This document shows, in pieces, positions 63,925-64,000 of a stretch of DNA of 64,000 bases (positions are counted from its first letter, which is position 1; the number at the start of each line of letters is the position of its first letter). Source of the DNA: Bryobacteraceae bacterium (lineage in GTDB: Bacteria; Acidobacteriota; Terriglobia; Bryobacterales; Bryobacteraceae); contig JANWVY010000001.1 in the NCBI GenBank assembly GCA_025056455.1, positions 1,034,013 to 1,098,012 on the forward strand, written 5' to 3'. The translations under genes were made by a program, and so were the position numbers. The notes under the pieces were generated by a model, which made no database searches, was not told where the DNA came from, and saw only the letters and a program-made list of their open reading frames with translations.

Positions 63925-64000
63925 TTAGACCGGGCTGCCTTGGTTGTTCTTGAGACTCCAGAACTTGTCGACAAAGCCTGCAAATGTCCCGTCGCTCTTT
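63925..64000 (-). CDS. Partial gene at window edge, C-terminal 24 residues only
   Basis: In the minus frame entering at 63999 the last residues are KSDGTFAGFVDKFWSLKNN then QGSPV and a TAA at 63925-63927. The composition looks like a true protein end and the next gene starts 49 bp on, so another type VI gene upstream is likely. Too short to identify. Confidence 0.45.
   Translation of the reverse strand, partial: KSDGTFAGFVDKFWSLKNNQGSPV

Overview
The window is a 64-kb piece of a moderately GC-rich bacterial chromosome. It most likely comes from an Acidobacteriota member close to the Solibacter/Bryobacter group. This is an inference from three traits: an Oar-like TonB-dependent receptor with the usual acidobacterial C-terminus, many sugar-acid and oxidoreductase enzymes carrying export signals, and ECF sigma factor, DUF4097 and SPOR-domain genes of the type common in that phylum. 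I see no rRNA, tRNA, CRISPR array, insertion sequence or prophage. Almost every base lies in closely packed genes, many of them with 4-bp ATGA/GTGA overlaps.

Layout. 1-4.2 kb: the end of a TonB-dependent receptor, an exported esterase/SMP-30 fusion and an exported Gfo/Idh/MocA oxidoreductase. 4.2-8.4 kb: zwf-opcA-pgl, the first two steps of the oxidative pentose phosphate pathway, followed by a CapA-like phosphoesterase. 8.4-12 kb: a complete potABCD polyamine ABC transporter. 12-18.7 kb: an exported enolase-superfamily enzyme, recA, a DMT transporter, an IlvD/Edd sugar-acid dehydratase and a radical SAM protein. 18.8-22.3 kb: rpoD with a clear promoter and terminator, then a flippase-like gene and nrdR. 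22.4-26.2 kb: a five-gene ECF sigma/anti-sigma/membrane-protein operon ending in a LiaF/DUF4097-like protein. 26.2-36.5 kb: mixed genes (GT2, lepB, DUF2905, xylose isomerase-like, SPOR protein, squalene-cyclase-fold protein + DUF362 + GT39, exported HpaI aldolase, split chromate transporter). 36.4-43.3 kb: a four-gene nurA-herA-sbcD-sbcC DNA-end-processing operon. 43.6-53 kb: a miniature flagellar-rod-like protein, a membrane protein, a siroheme-synthase N-domain protein, der, xdhC, a MocA-like gene, an AsmA gene, a Nudix gene and mutS2. 53-64 kb: part of a type VI secretion cluster (vgrG, tssH, tssG, tssF, tssE, tssA, tagJ) that continues past the window.

Most notable is the bacterial operon that unites NurA and HerA with Mre11/Rad50-type SbcD and SbcC. 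This is the partner set known from archaeal end resection, here with an altered HerA P-loop and a G-quadruplex-prone tract upstream. Other points worth a look are a recurring arrangement in which the best -10 hexamer sits only 7-12 nt before the start codon (possible leaderless or very short-leader transcripts), a duplicated ribosome-binding/start segment before the flagellar-rod-like mini-gene, a lac-operator-like palindrome before the sugar-acid dehydratase, and enzymes of normally cytoplasmic families that carry export signals.
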